Source of the DNA: Novosphingobium clariflavum
GTDB taxonomy: Bacteria; Pseudomonadota; Alphaproteobacteria; Sphingomonadales; Sphingomonadaceae
Reading direction: 5' to 3'
NCBI RefSeq assembly: GCF_026420865.1
Contig: NZ_JAPCWC010000014.1
Coordinates: forward strand, 1-64,000
Length of the DNA stretch: 64,000 bases
The stretch's first letter is position 1; each line of letters begins with the position of its first letter. The notes beneath the pieces were generated by a model. That model ran no database searches and was not told the origin of the DNA. It saw only the letters and a program-made list of their open reading frames with translations. Positions 7,324 through 16,204 of this stretch are shown one piece after another. Position numbers and translations under genes: made by a program.

Positions 7324-9774
7324 TTAGTCAGGACAGATCGCGCCGGTGGGATCGGCATCGAGCTTGACGGTGGAGATGGCGATCGTCTGGCCCGCATTGC
7401 CTTGCAGCACGAAGGGACGGGCGATCTTCGTCATGTCAGCCCCGGCCTTGGCGAAGCAGGAGAGCGAGACCTTGACGCTGGCCCACTGGCCCGGCGCGGC
7501 GGTGAAGACCTGGGCGCCGCCCAGGAGCATCTCGCCCATGCCCAGCTTGGGAGCAGCCGCCCCCGCCCCCGAACCTTGGGCGTCGATACGGTAATCGATG
7601 CGCAAGGACAGCATGGCGTTGCTCTGGCGACCCAGATCGACCGTCGGCCCTTCGATGCGCACTTCGCCGGGGCCGGAGAAGGCCAACTGACGCGCGCCTT
7701 CCTGCGTCCCGCCGCCATCGACGTTCTTCACCGTAACCGCGCCGCGGGTCGCCAGCTTCCACGGCGCCAGCACCTTGCCCGGCAGATAGTAGACCGAGAC
7801 GTTGGAAAGCGAGGCATCGAGCCCGGCCACTTCGCTCAGCGGGCCGACCGTGACCTTGTCGCCATAAGTCAGGCCATAGCCATAGGCGAACTGCGGATCG
7901 TAACCCGGCTGGCCCACATTGTTGAGGAACTGGCCCGCGTTCTTCGGCCAGGAATAGCTGAGCTTGCCGCGGAAGTCCTTGTTCGGCATGCCGTCCTTCT
8001 TCGCGACCAGCACGTCGGCCAGCCCCTCGCCCTCGGAGCCGGGCAGGAAGGCGGCGACAAAGGCGTCGGACTGGTTGATCTCCGGGTTCACCCAGAGCGC
8101 ACGGCCCGAAATGAACACCGAGACGACCGGAATCCCTTGCGCCTTCAGCGCCTTGAGCTGCGCGAGCGCCTGCTTGTCACCCGGCTGGAATTCCAGCGTG
8201 GAAATGTCGCCGACCATTTCGGCATAAGGCGTCTCGCCGAAGACGACGACGGCGACGTCGGGCTTGGCGCCCGTGACCTTGCCATCGGCGCTGAGCGTGG
8301 CGGTGCCGCCGGCAGCCTCGATCGCGGTCTTGAGGCCGCCCCAGATCGAGGTGGCACCGGGGAAGTCGGCATTGGTGTTGCCGGTGCCCTGCCACGACAT
8401 CGTCCAGCCGCCGGTCTGCATGCCGATATCGTCGGCATGGGTGCCGGTGACGAGCACCTTCTGGCCCGGCCTGATCGGCAGCAGCGCGCCGTTGTTCTTG
8501 AGCAGCACCAGCGATTCCGAAACTGCCTGGCGGGCCACCGCGCGGTGTTCCGCCGTGCCGAGTTCGGTGCGGTGCTCATAAGGGCGGGCCGGATCGAACA
8601 GGCCCAGCTTGAACTTCACGCGCAGGATGCGGCGCACCGCATCGTCCACCCGCGCCATCGGGATCGTGCCGTCCTGAACCTGCTTCAGCGTGTTGTTGAA
8701 CAGGTCCTTCCAGTCGTTCGGCACCATGGCCATGTCGAGGCCGGCGTTGAAGGTGGCCGCGCAATTGCCGTTGGTGCAGCCGGGGATCTGGCCATGCGCG
8801 TTCCAGTCGCCCACGGTGAAGCCCTCGAAGCCGAGACGGCCCTTGAGCACGTCGGTCAGCAGCGTCCGGTTGCCGTGGTTCTTGACCCCGTTCCACGAGG
8901 AAAAGCTGGCCATGACCGTCATCGCGCCGGCATCGATGCCGCTGACATAGCCGGGCACGTGCAGCTCGATCAGGTCCTTCTCGGGCACTTGCGCATCGCC
9001 CTGGTCGATGCCGCCATGGGTGCCGCCGTCCGCCAGGAAGTGCTTGATCGAGGCGGCGACATTGCCGTTCTGGATGCGGCTTTTGCCGGGCGCACCCTGA
9101 AGTCCGCGCACCATCGCGGCGGAGTATTCGCGGGTGATCTCCGGGCGTTCCGAATAGCCTTCATAAGCGCGGCCCCAGCGATCGTCCTGCGGCACGGTGA
9201 CGGTGGGACCGAAAGCCCAGTCGAAGCCCGAGGCGGCGCTTTCGGCAGCCGTCACCTGACCGATCTTCTCCATCAGCGCCGGATCGCGCATCGCGCCCAG
9301 GCCGATGTTGTGCGGGAAGATCGTGGCGCCGAAGACGTTCGAGTTGCCGTGGACCGAATCCATGCCGAAAATCACCGGGATCGGCACGTGGCCGGGGCGC
9401 TTCTCGATCGAGACCTGACGGAAGGCTTCGGCGGTGGCGATCCAGTCGCTGGCAGGGCCCCGGTCGTTGCCCGAAAGCGGCGGATCGTTGCCGCCGCCAA
9501 GGATCGATCCGACCGGATATTCGCGCAGTTCTTCCGGCTTCATCGCGGCGATCGAGGGCTGGATCATCTGCCCGACTTTCTCGCGCACCGACATTTCAGC
9601 CATCATCTTGGTGATCTTCGCCTCGGTCGCGGGATCGACGAGGCCGACGCTATGCGCCTTGGGCCAGAGGTCGGGATGCGCGGTGGCGGCTTCCGGCAGC
9701 GGGGCATCGGCAAGGGCCGAGGCCAGCGGCACGGCGGCGCAGGACAGGGCGAGAAGGCAAAGCGTCAGTCGCAT
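7324..9774 (-). CDS. GH3 beta-glucosidase/exo-glucanase, secreted
   Basis: 816 aa; start at the ATG at 9774, which begins a clear signal peptide (MRLTLCLLALSCAAVPLASA-LADAP). The GH3 N-terminal barrel runs from about 50 to 400, with the KHFLADGG substrate-binding motif and the nucleophile D323 in GFTVGDW. The GH3 C-domain follows (about 430-640, LVLLKNNGALLPI). About 150 extra C-terminal residues match the ExoP-type galactose-binding-like tail of periplasmic exo-1,3/1,4-glucanases. It would release glucose from beta-glucosyl or glucomannan oligosaccharides. Third gene of the operon, 8 bases after the halogenase-like gene. Confidence 0.93.
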   Translation of the reverse strand: MRLTLCLLALSCAAVPLASALADAPLPEAATAHPDLWPKAHSVGLVDPATEAKITKMMAEMSVREKVGQMIQPSIAAMKPEELREYPVGSILGGGNDPPLSGNDRGPASDWIATAEAFRQVSIEKRPGHVPIPVIFGMDSVHGNSNVFGATIFPHNIGLGAMRDPALMEKIGQVTAAESAASGFDWAFGPTVTVPQDDRWGRAYEGYSERPEITREYSAAMVRGLQGAPGKSRIQNGNVAASIKHFLADGGTHGGIDQGDAQVPEKDLIELHVPGYVSGIDAGAMTVMASFSSWNGVKNHGNRTLLTDVLKGRLGFEGFTVGDWNAHGQIPGCTNGNCAATFNAGLDMAMVPNDWKDLFNNTLKQVQDGTIPMARVDDAVRRILRVKFKLGLFDPARPYEHRTELGTAEHRAVARQAVSESLVLLKNNGALLPIRPGQKVLVTGTHADDIGMQTGGWTMSWQGTGNTNADFPGATSIWGGLKTAIEAAGGTATLSADGKVTGAKPDVAVVVFGETPYAEMVGDISTLEFQPGDKQALAQLKALKAQGIPVVSVFISGRALWVNPEINQSDAFVAAFLPGSEGEGLADVLVAKKDGMPNKDFRGKLSYSWPKNAGQFLNNVGQPGYDPQFAYGYGLTYGDKVTVGPLSEVAGLDASLSNVSVYYLPGKVLAPWKLATRGAVTVKNVDGGGTQEGARQLAFSGPGEVRIEGPTVDLGRQSNAMLSLRIDYRIDAQGSGAGAAAPKLGMGEMLLGGAQVFTAAPGQWASVKVSLSCFAKAGADMTKIARPFVLQGNAGQTIAISTVKLDADPTGAICPD

Positions 9775-9782
9775 CGGTTTTC

Positions 9783-11318
9783 CTAGGCGGGCTGGGGTGC
9801 CGAATGCTGCGCAGCAGGCACAGCCCAGGTCTCGGCAATGAATTGTTCGTGGCTGCCCGCAAGCGAGACCGCGCGGGCAATGGCGGCGCGCATCTGCGCA
9901 AATGTGCCGCCCAGCTCCTCGGTGGTGAACTGGTCTGCCAGCGGGTCGTAGCGCGCGGGGATGATCTCGAAGCCGGCAAACATCGACAGCCAGCTTGGCG
10001 GCTGGAACGAATCCCACTCGAAGCGCGGCAGCTTGCCCGCCCCCTTGTAGGCGCGGATGCGCTGGGCCAGCGTTTCGGGCAGGTCGAGCGCGCGGCACTC
10101 CTGCCACAGCGCTTCCCCGCGCTGGCCGCCCCAGTAGTGCAGCAGCAGGAAGTCGCGGATCCGCGCATATTCGAGCGCGGTGATGCGGTTGAACTCGTCC
10201 GCCAGCGAGGGATCGAAATCGCGGTCGGGGAAATGCGCGAGCAGGCGTTCGATGCCGCTCTGGATGAGCACGATCGAGGTCGATTCCAGCGGCTCGAGGA
10301 AGCCGGCCGCAAGGCCGAGCGCCACGCAGTTCTTCTCCCAGACTTTGGTGCGGTGACCGGTGCGGAAGCGCAGCATGTTGGGTTCGGCCAGTGCCTCGCC
10401 CTCGAGGCTGGCGATGAGGGTGGCGGCCGCCTCGTCATCCGAGATATGGCGGCTCGAATAGACGTAGCCGTTGCCGACCCGGTGCTGCAGCGGAATGCGC
10501 CACTGCCAGCCCGCCTCGCGCGCGGTGCTGCGGGTATAGGGGGTGAGTTCGTCGCCGTGGGCGCAGGGCATCGCCACCGCCCGGTCGCATGGCAAGAGGT
10601 GCGTCCAGTCCTCGTAAGGCACTTCCAGCGTCTGGCCCAGCATGAGGCTGCGGAAGCCCGAGCAATCGACGAACAGGTCGGCCTCGAGGCTGCGCCCGTC
10701 GCTGAGCGTGACCGAGGCGATGCGCCCGCTCTCCCCGTCGCGGCTGGCGGCTGAGATCGTGCCCTGCACGTGGCGCACGCCCAGCGTGTCACGCGCACGC
10801 TGGGCGAGGAAGCGGGCAAACAGGCCCGCGTCGAAATGGATCGCCCAGTCGAACACGCCAAGGTCGTTGACCGGCTGGTCGGGCGGCAGCAGCATGAGAT
10901 TGCGCATCGCCGCCTGGGTCGGCAGGCAATATTCGGCCAGCGGCGTCTCGTCGCCCGCCATGCGGCGCTTCAGCCAGTACTGGTGGAACGGCACCGAGAA
11001 GGCGTCGACACCGTAGCGGCCGAAAGGATGGAAAAAGCTGGTACCCGGCGCCCGCCAGTCGCGGAACTCGATGCCCAGCTTCACGGTGCCCTGCGAGGCC
11101 TGCATGACTTCGGCCTCGGTCACCCCGATGGCCTTGAAGTAGTCACGGATCGCCGGAACGGTCGCCTCGCCGACGCCGACGGTGCCGATCTCGGGGCTTT
11201 CGACCAGGGTGATCTCGATCGGAAGGCGGCGCAGCCGCGTCGCCAGGAGGTTGGCGGCCATCCACCCCGCCGTGCCGCCGCCGGCGATGAGGATGGAACG
11301 GATCTGCTGGTTCGCCAT
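9783..11318 (-). CDS. Tryptophan-halogenase-family flavoprotein
   Basis: 511 aa from the ATG at 11318, preceded by GGAG. The FAD-binding GGGTAG is at 13-18, the conserved lysine of flavin halogenases at K80 (GTVKLGIEF), the WxWxIP motif appears as WQWRIP near residue 265, and EPLESTSI matches the flavin/chloride region. All key halogenase features are present, yet the gene sits between a TonB receptor and glycosidases. Such pairing is common in Caulobacter, Xanthomonas and sphingomonads, where the substrate is mostly unknown. No signal peptide, so it acts inside the cell. Confidence 0.9.
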   Translation of the reverse strand: MANQQIRSILIAGGGTAGWMAANLLATRLRRLPIEITLVESPEIGTVGVGEATVPAIRDYFKAIGVTEAEVMQASQGTVKLGIEFRDWRAPGTSFFHPFGRYGVDAFSVPFHQYWLKRRMAGDETPLAEYCLPTQAAMRNLMLLPPDQPVNDLGVFDWAIHFDAGLFARFLAQRARDTLGVRHVQGTISAASRDGESGRIASVTLSDGRSLEADLFVDCSGFRSLMLGQTLEVPYEDWTHLLPCDRAVAMPCAHGDELTPYTRSTAREAGWQWRIPLQHRVGNGYVYSSRHISDDEAAATLIASLEGEALAEPNMLRFRTGHRTKVWEKNCVALGLAAGFLEPLESTSIVLIQSGIERLLAHFPDRDFDPSLADEFNRITALEYARIRDFLLLHYWGGQRGEALWQECRALDLPETLAQRIRAYKGAGKLPRFEWDSFQPPSWLSMFAGFEIIPARYDPLADQFTTEELGGTFAQMRAAIARAVSLAGSHEQFIAETWAVPAAQHSAPQPA

Positions 11319-11370
11319 GTGTCGCTCTCCCCGAAGACGCGGCCCGGAGATGTGGTACCGCAAGTCCTCG

Positions 11371-11412
11371 AAAAAGGGATCCCCCCCGCCCGGAGGAGGA
11401 GTGGGCGGGGGG
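11371..11412 (-). terminator. Hairpin and T run after the TonB receptor gene
   Basis: Perfect 10-bp inverted repeat, 11382-11391 and 11403-11412, loop of 11. Read on the minus strand it is followed by ATCCCTTTTT. It lies 18 bases past the receptor stop, ahead of the halogenase gene, so it probably reduces read-through and keeps receptor levels above the downstream enzymes. Confidence 0.75.
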
Positions 11413-11429
11413 AAAGGGGGAGGGTCCGG

Positions 11430-14400
11430 TTAGAACTTGACGCGCGCGCCCACGGTGAAGCGGCGTTCGAAGATATTGTTGTAAGCCTTCTGGTCCTTCC
11501 AGGTGAGGTAGTACTTCTCGTACTCGCCGGTGAGGTTCGAACCCTGGCCGTAGATCGTCACGTTCGGCGTGATGTCGTAGCTGACCGAAGCGTCGATGTA
11601 GTTGGTCGGCGCCTGGTAGAGTTCGAGGCCGGAAATGCCGCCGAAGTCGGACTGCACGGCACGCTCCGAACGGTAGTTCCACGCGACGCGGGCCTGGAAG
11701 TGCGAGTCCTGGTAGAACAGCGCCAGGTTGGTCTGGATCTTGGAGTTGTCCTGGAACGGAATCGTGCTGCCCGACAGGTCCTTCTTGCCGGTATCGGACG
11801 GCGAGTAGGTGAAGTTGCTGTCGATACCGAAGTTGCGCAGGAAGTCCGGCATAAACGAGAGGTCGAGGAACGAGAGCTTGGCCCCCGCTTCCACGCCCTG
11901 CAGCGTGCCGCCGGTGCCCTGCACCGGGGTGCTGATCGACACCGTGCGGCCGCGCACGACGCCGTCGTTGTCCGGCAGGTCGGTGCGGATGACGTTGCCG
12001 CTCTGGATGAAGCTGTCGACGCTGATGTGGAAGGCACCCACGCTCAGCAGGCTGCCGCGGCCGAGGTAGTATTCGAGCGAACCCTCGACATTGGTGGCGC
12101 GCCAGGGATCGAGCTGCGGGTTGCCGCTCTGGCTGCCGCCGGTCACGCGGAACACCGGGGTGCCCGGAATGCTGGTGTCGATCGCGTAGTTCGGGGTCAG
12201 GCCGCCGCCCCACTGGTTGAGATCGAGCAGCGTCATCGTGCGCGACATCGCGAAGCGCAGCTTGAGGTTCTGCGCCAGGTCGAAGGCGACGTTGAAGGCA
12301 GGCAGGATGTCGGTGAAGCTGCGCTTGGTATTGACCGAACCGGCCAGCGTGTTGGCAAGGCCGTAAGGCTGCGGATCGCCGGTCACATACTGGGTGATGT
12401 CGAGCTTGGTGTTGATCACCTTGACGCCCGCATTACCCGAGAACGGCAGGCCGAAGAGGTCGCCATGGAAGTCGGTCTGGACATAGCCCGAGATCTGCTT
12501 GACGCCGACCTTGTACGACGAGCCGGGGTTCATCACCTCGACGTTGCCGGGGTAGAAGCTGTTCTGGAACGCCAGCGCGTTGTCCATCGCCTTGGGGTCG
12601 AGCACGTACATGTTCGGCACGCCGGCAACGCCGGGGTTGAACAGCTTGACCATGCTGGCCAGCGTCGGATCGGTGGCAAGGCGGGTGAGCCCGGCGGTGT
12701 AGTAGCCCGAGGCATCGCCGGCGCTGCACGAGCTGTTGCTCATCGGCACGTCGAAGGCCTTCCACTTCACGAGGCAGCCGTTCGGGTCGCTGGCCTGCCC
12801 GGCGTAGAGCGGGGCCGCGCGGTCGAACTCGTAATCGCTGACCGAGCGTTCCGAATAGCGGCCGCCGAAGCTGATCGTGAGGTCCGGGCTGGCTTCATAG
12901 GACCCATCCGCGCGCAGGACCTTCATGTCGCCGTTCTTGCGGTAGTTGCCTTCCGACGACATCGTCTTGAGCGCGTAGTTGCTCATGTCGCCAAGGCTGT
13001 CGAGCAACTGCGAGGGCAGCGTGAAGACCGGCTTGTTGCCGGTGAAGTCCACCACGGCGGGCAGCGAGTTCAGGCCGGCGATCGTGTTGACCGTGTAGCC
13101 GTTCGCGTTGAACACGCGGTCGCCTGTCGGATAGTGACCGACGCCGCCGGGCTGCCACTGCTGGCCGTCCGAGAGGCTGAACTGCAGATAGCTCTGGTCG
13201 TAGTACTGGTGCGCCTTGCCGTAGACGCCGCGCAGGGTGGCCTTGAACGGACCGCCGTTGTCGAACTTCAGCTCGAGGTTGTAGTTCTGCGACTGCGAGC
13301 GATAACGATCGGTCTGGGCGTAGGAATCGAAGTTGCCGAGATCGTAGTTGTACACCTGGGTGGTGTTGATGTTGTAGGTGCGTCCATCGCCGCCGACATA
13401 GGTCGCGCCGGTATCGCGCGAGGCGCCGGGCACGAATTCCGCCGCCTGCCAGTTGACGTCCTGCATCTGGAAGCCGGCCGTGCGGTCATGCTCGGTCTGC
13501 TTGGTGAAGAAGGCGTCGCCGGTCAGGGTCAGCGCATCGTTGATCATCCACTGCGCCGAGCCGTTGATGCCCAGACGCTGGCGCTGGTTGATCTTGTTCC
13601 AGCCGGTGAAGCCCTGCGGCACGATGAAGGCATCGTTCGAATCGCCGTCACCATTGACGTCGACACCGCCGGCAACGGCGGTGCCGCGCGGACGAAACGA
13701 GGGCGAGAAGCCGCCGTTCGACGTGGCGTCGGCGGTGCCTTCGTTATGCAGGGTGGCGCCGTAGCCTTCCTGGATGCCGTTGTGCGAGTTCGACAGGCGC
13801 ACGTCCGAATAGGCGGCCGAGACCATGAAGCCGAACCGGTCGTTATGCCACGAGATCAAGCCGTTGAAGTTCGGGTCGAACTTGTGCTTGGTCTTATCGC
13901 CATAGGCGCCTTCGGCGGCCGCCGCGAGGGTCAGGCCTTCCTTGAGGTCGAACGGGCGGCGGGTGCGCAGATTGACGGTGCCGGTGATGCCCGAATTGAG
14001 CAGGCTGCCGGTGGTCGACTTGATGACGTCGGCGCCGGCAAAGAGCTGCGAGGGAATGTCGTTGAAATTGGGCTGGACCGAGGTGATCGACTGGGCGCCG
14101 AGGTAGGTCTCGCCGTTCATCAGCGTGACGACCTGCGGCAGACCGCGGATGTTGATGGTCGAACCTTCGCCTGCGCTGCGCAGGATCTGCACGCCCGGGA
14201 TGCGCTGGAGCGAGTCGGAAATGGTGACGTCGGGCAGCTTGCCGATGTCCTCGGCCGAGATCGAATCGACCACCGAAGTCGCCTCGCGCTTGATCGCGAC
14301 GGCGCGTTCCTGCGAACCGCGGATACCGGTAATGACGATCTCGTCGCCGCCGGCGGGAGCAGCGCTATCGGCAGGGGTTGCCGCCGCGTCCTGCGCCGAT

Positions 14401-14480
14401 GCGCCGCTGGCCATGCCGAACGTGGCGAGCGACGTCGCCGCCAGCAGGACGGCACGATTCATCAAGCTCTTGTGCTTCAT
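11430..14480 (-). CDS. TonB-dependent outer-membrane receptor
   Basis: 1016 aa from the ATG at 14480. Signal peptide (about 1-29, ending SGASA-QDA), then a TonB box-like EIVITG, a plug domain (about 50-170: ISAEDIGKLPDVTISDSLQR), and a long beta-barrel ending in Phe (TVGARVKF), typical of outer-membrane insertion. It resembles the large 'CUT'-type receptors linked to complex carbohydrates. First gene of the operon with halogenase, GH3 and GH27; the likely ligand is an oligosaccharide from the same polymer (inference). Confidence 0.95.
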   Translation of the reverse strand: MKHKSLMNRAVLLAATSLATFGMASGASAQDAAATPADSAAPAGGDEIVITGIRGSQERAVAIKREATSVVDSISAEDIGKLPDVTISDSLQRIPGVQILRSAGEGSTINIRGLPQVVTLMNGETYLGAQSITSVQPNFNDIPSQLFAGADVIKSTTGSLLNSGITGTVNLRTRRPFDLKEGLTLAAAAEGAYGDKTKHKFDPNFNGLISWHNDRFGFMVSAAYSDVRLSNSHNGIQEGYGATLHNEGTADATSNGGFSPSFRPRGTAVAGGVDVNGDGDSNDAFIVPQGFTGWNKINQRQRLGINGSAQWMINDALTLTGDAFFTKQTEHDRTAGFQMQDVNWQAAEFVPGASRDTGATYVGGDGRTYNINTTQVYNYDLGNFDSYAQTDRYRSQSQNYNLELKFDNGGPFKATLRGVYGKAHQYYDQSYLQFSLSDGQQWQPGGVGHYPTGDRVFNANGYTVNTIAGLNSLPAVVDFTGNKPVFTLPSQLLDSLGDMSNYALKTMSSEGNYRKNGDMKVLRADGSYEASPDLTISFGGRYSERSVSDYEFDRAAPLYAGQASDPNGCLVKWKAFDVPMSNSSCSAGDASGYYTAGLTRLATDPTLASMVKLFNPGVAGVPNMYVLDPKAMDNALAFQNSFYPGNVEVMNPGSSYKVGVKQISGYVQTDFHGDLFGLPFSGNAGVKVINTKLDITQYVTGDPQPYGLANTLAGSVNTKRSFTDILPAFNVAFDLAQNLKLRFAMSRTMTLLDLNQWGGGLTPNYAIDTSIPGTPVFRVTGGSQSGNPQLDPWRATNVEGSLEYYLGRGSLLSVGAFHISVDSFIQSGNVIRTDLPDNDGVVRGRTVSISTPVQGTGGTLQGVEAGAKLSFLDLSFMPDFLRNFGIDSNFTYSPSDTGKKDLSGSTIPFQDNSKIQTNLALFYQDSHFQARVAWNYRSERAVQSDFGGISGLELYQAPTNYIDASVSYDITPNVTIYGQGSNLTGEYEKYYLTWKDQKAYNNIFERRFTVGARVKF

Positions 14481-14695
14481 TCCCTCAACTCCTCTCCTCG
14501 CCCGCGTGTCGCGTGGCGCCTCATTTGTGCATGCGGAGAGGGGTACCGGCTTCTTGCCGTGCGACTGCTCTCTCCCGCCACGAGGGTTCTGCTGCCTCGT
14601 GTTGCCTTAGACATCCGCCCAAAGGCCCTGGCCCGTCAACTTAAATTTTTTCTTTTTTGTTAGTTTGCGCAGCGCAGCGGATGTAGTCAGGAGCC
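14481..14695. promoter_or_regulatory. Divergent control region, TonB receptor / ROK repressor
   Basis: 215 bases between divergent starts. An AT-rich block at 14641-14663 (TTAAATTTTTTCTTTTTTGT) stands out against high GC and resembles, in reverse, the AT block at 16034-16058 upstream of the ROK kinase. Both are candidate binding regions for the ROK repressor encoded here. I cannot assign -35/-10 boxes with confidence. Confidence 0.45.
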
Positions 14696-16036
14696 ATGAA
14701 CAGAGAGGATCGCACCCGCAAGATGCCCGAGTCCGGCGGAAAACCGCGCAGCGAGGGCTCCCTCCCGGATGGGATGGCCGACGCCGCGACCGTGACATCG
14801 TTGCAACAAAACGGAAATCCCGCCGCAGGCAAACAGCCGGCCGGCATGCGGCTTGCGGTCTCGCTGTCGGGAACGAATCTGGCGCGGGCGAGCGATTACA
14901 ACCAGCGGATCGTGCTTCAGGCGATCCGCCTCTCCGGCGAGACCACCCGCATCGCGCTGGCCCAGCAGACCGGCCTGACCCCGCCGACCATCGCCAACAT
15001 CACCACCCGGCTCGAGGACATGGGCCTCGTCGCGCAATTGGGCCGCAAGCACGGCGGCCGCGGCCAGCCCGCGCTGCGCCTGGCGATCCACCCCGACGGC
15101 GCCTTCGCGATCGGCCTCAATGTCGACCGCGACCACATCACCCTCGTCACCCTCGATCTGGCCGGTGACGTGCGCAGCCGCGTCACCCGTGAAGTGCGCT
15201 TTGCGCTGCCCGAGGACGTCGTCTCCATCATTGCCGAGGAACTCGGCGGATTGCTGGCCGCCGGCGGGGTCGACCCCGACCGTGTGCTCGGCGTCGGCGT
15301 GGCCCGCCCCGACGATCTCGGCGGCATCACCCTGCCCCACAAGCCCAGGGGTTACGAGCGCTGGAGCGCGGTCGATTTCGCCAGCCTGCTCAAGGACGTC
15401 CTGCCCTGGCCGGTCCATGTAGACAACGACGCGGCAGCCGCAGCGCTTGGCGAGGCGCAAGGCGTTGGCGGGCAGGACCGGGCCAGCTTCTTCTACGTGC
15501 TGATCACCGCCGGGCTTGGCGGCGGCCCGGTGATCGACGGCAGCTACTACCGCGGCGCACGGCTGCGCAGCGGCGAAATCGGCCTCCTGCCCGACCCGGC
15601 AGGCCCCTTCCCGGGGGCCCTCGTACAGGACACGGTATCGCTGTCCGCCATCGAGGAGCGGCTGGAGCAGGCCGGACGCAGCCTGGAAAGGCTCGACGAC
15701 CTGCTGGCGCTCGACCCGGTCATGGCGACCACTGTCGACCAATGGATCGCCGATGCCACCCGCGCCCTCACCGCCCCGCTGGTGGCGGTCACCTGCCTGC
15801 TCGATCCCGATGCCATCCTCATCGGTGGGCGCCTGCCGGTGCCGCTGATCGAGCGGCTTTCCGCCCGGATCGAGGCGGCGCTGGCGCAAGTGCCGATGCC
15901 GGTGCGGGTTCCCGTCCAGCCCGCGCAAATGGCCAGCGATGCCCCGGCGATCGGCGCCGCGATCCTGCCCTTCCTCGATCAACTGCTCCCTTCGGACGCG
16001 ATCCTGATGCAGGCGGGCCGCGTTCCGGCTATCTAA
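14696..16036 (+). CDS. ROK-family transcriptional repressor
   Basis: 446 aa from the ATG at 14696; AGGAG sits only two bases upstream, so an internal ATG (for example at MADAATV or MRLAVSL) is possible. After a disordered N-terminus a winged helix-turn-helix (about 70-130: TRIALAQQTGLTPPTIANIT) is followed by a ROK sugar-sensing domain. The ROK ATP loop is not a kinase-type DxGGTK, and the CxCGxxGC zinc motif is absent, so it is a regulator and not a kinase. Divergent from the TonB receptor operon, it probably represses it until a sugar binds. Confidence 0.88.
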   Translation: MNREDRTRKMPESGGKPRSEGSLPDGMADAATVTSLQQNGNPAAGKQPAGMRLAVSLSGTNLARASDYNQRIVLQAIRLSGETTRIALAQQTGLTPPTIANITTRLEDMGLVAQLGRKHGGRGQPALRLAIHPDGAFAIGLNVDRDHITLVTLDLAGDVRSRVTREVRFALPEDVVSIIAEELGGLLAAGGVDPDRVLGVGVARPDDLGGITLPHKPRGYERWSAVDFASLLKDVLPWPVHVDNDAAAAALGEAQGVGGQDRASFFYVLITAGLGGGPVIDGSYYRGARLRSGEIGLLPDPAGPFPGALVQDTVSLSAIEERLEQAGRSLERLDDLLALDPVMATTVDQWIADATRALTAPLVAVTCLLDPDAILIGGRLPVPLIERLSARIEAALAQVPMPVRVPVQPAQMASDAPAIGAAILPFLDQLLPSDAILMQAGRVPAI

Positions 16037-16144
16037 AAAAAAAAGAATTTGTCTTAATCAATCTTGCTGCCATGATAGGTCGATCGTGAAATTCGGGCGG
16101 GACGCGCCGGGCACAAGGCCGTGCGACCGCGACGGGAGAGACCT

Positions 16145-16204
16145 ATGAAGCGCTTGGCGCAACCTCTGAAGCGCTCTGCGCTGTACCGCCGGGCGGCACT
16201 GTGA
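16145..16204 (+). CDS. Possible 19-codon leader ORF coupled to the ROK kinase
   Basis: ATG at 16145, preceded by GGGAGAG at good spacing, opens a 19-residue basic peptide (MKRLAQPLKRSALYRRAAL). Its TGA at 16202-16204 overlaps the GTG start of the sugar kinase at 16201. The kinase has no Shine-Dalgarno of its own at that GTG, so translation may depend on coupling from this short frame. Expression not shown. Confidence 0.45.
   Translation: MKRLAQPLKRSALYRRAAL

Noticed and set aside
10770..14663. 1297-residue plus-strand open frame
   Set aside because: Shadow of the TonB receptor and halogenase genes on the other strand; composition is Arg/Val/His-rich without any fold.
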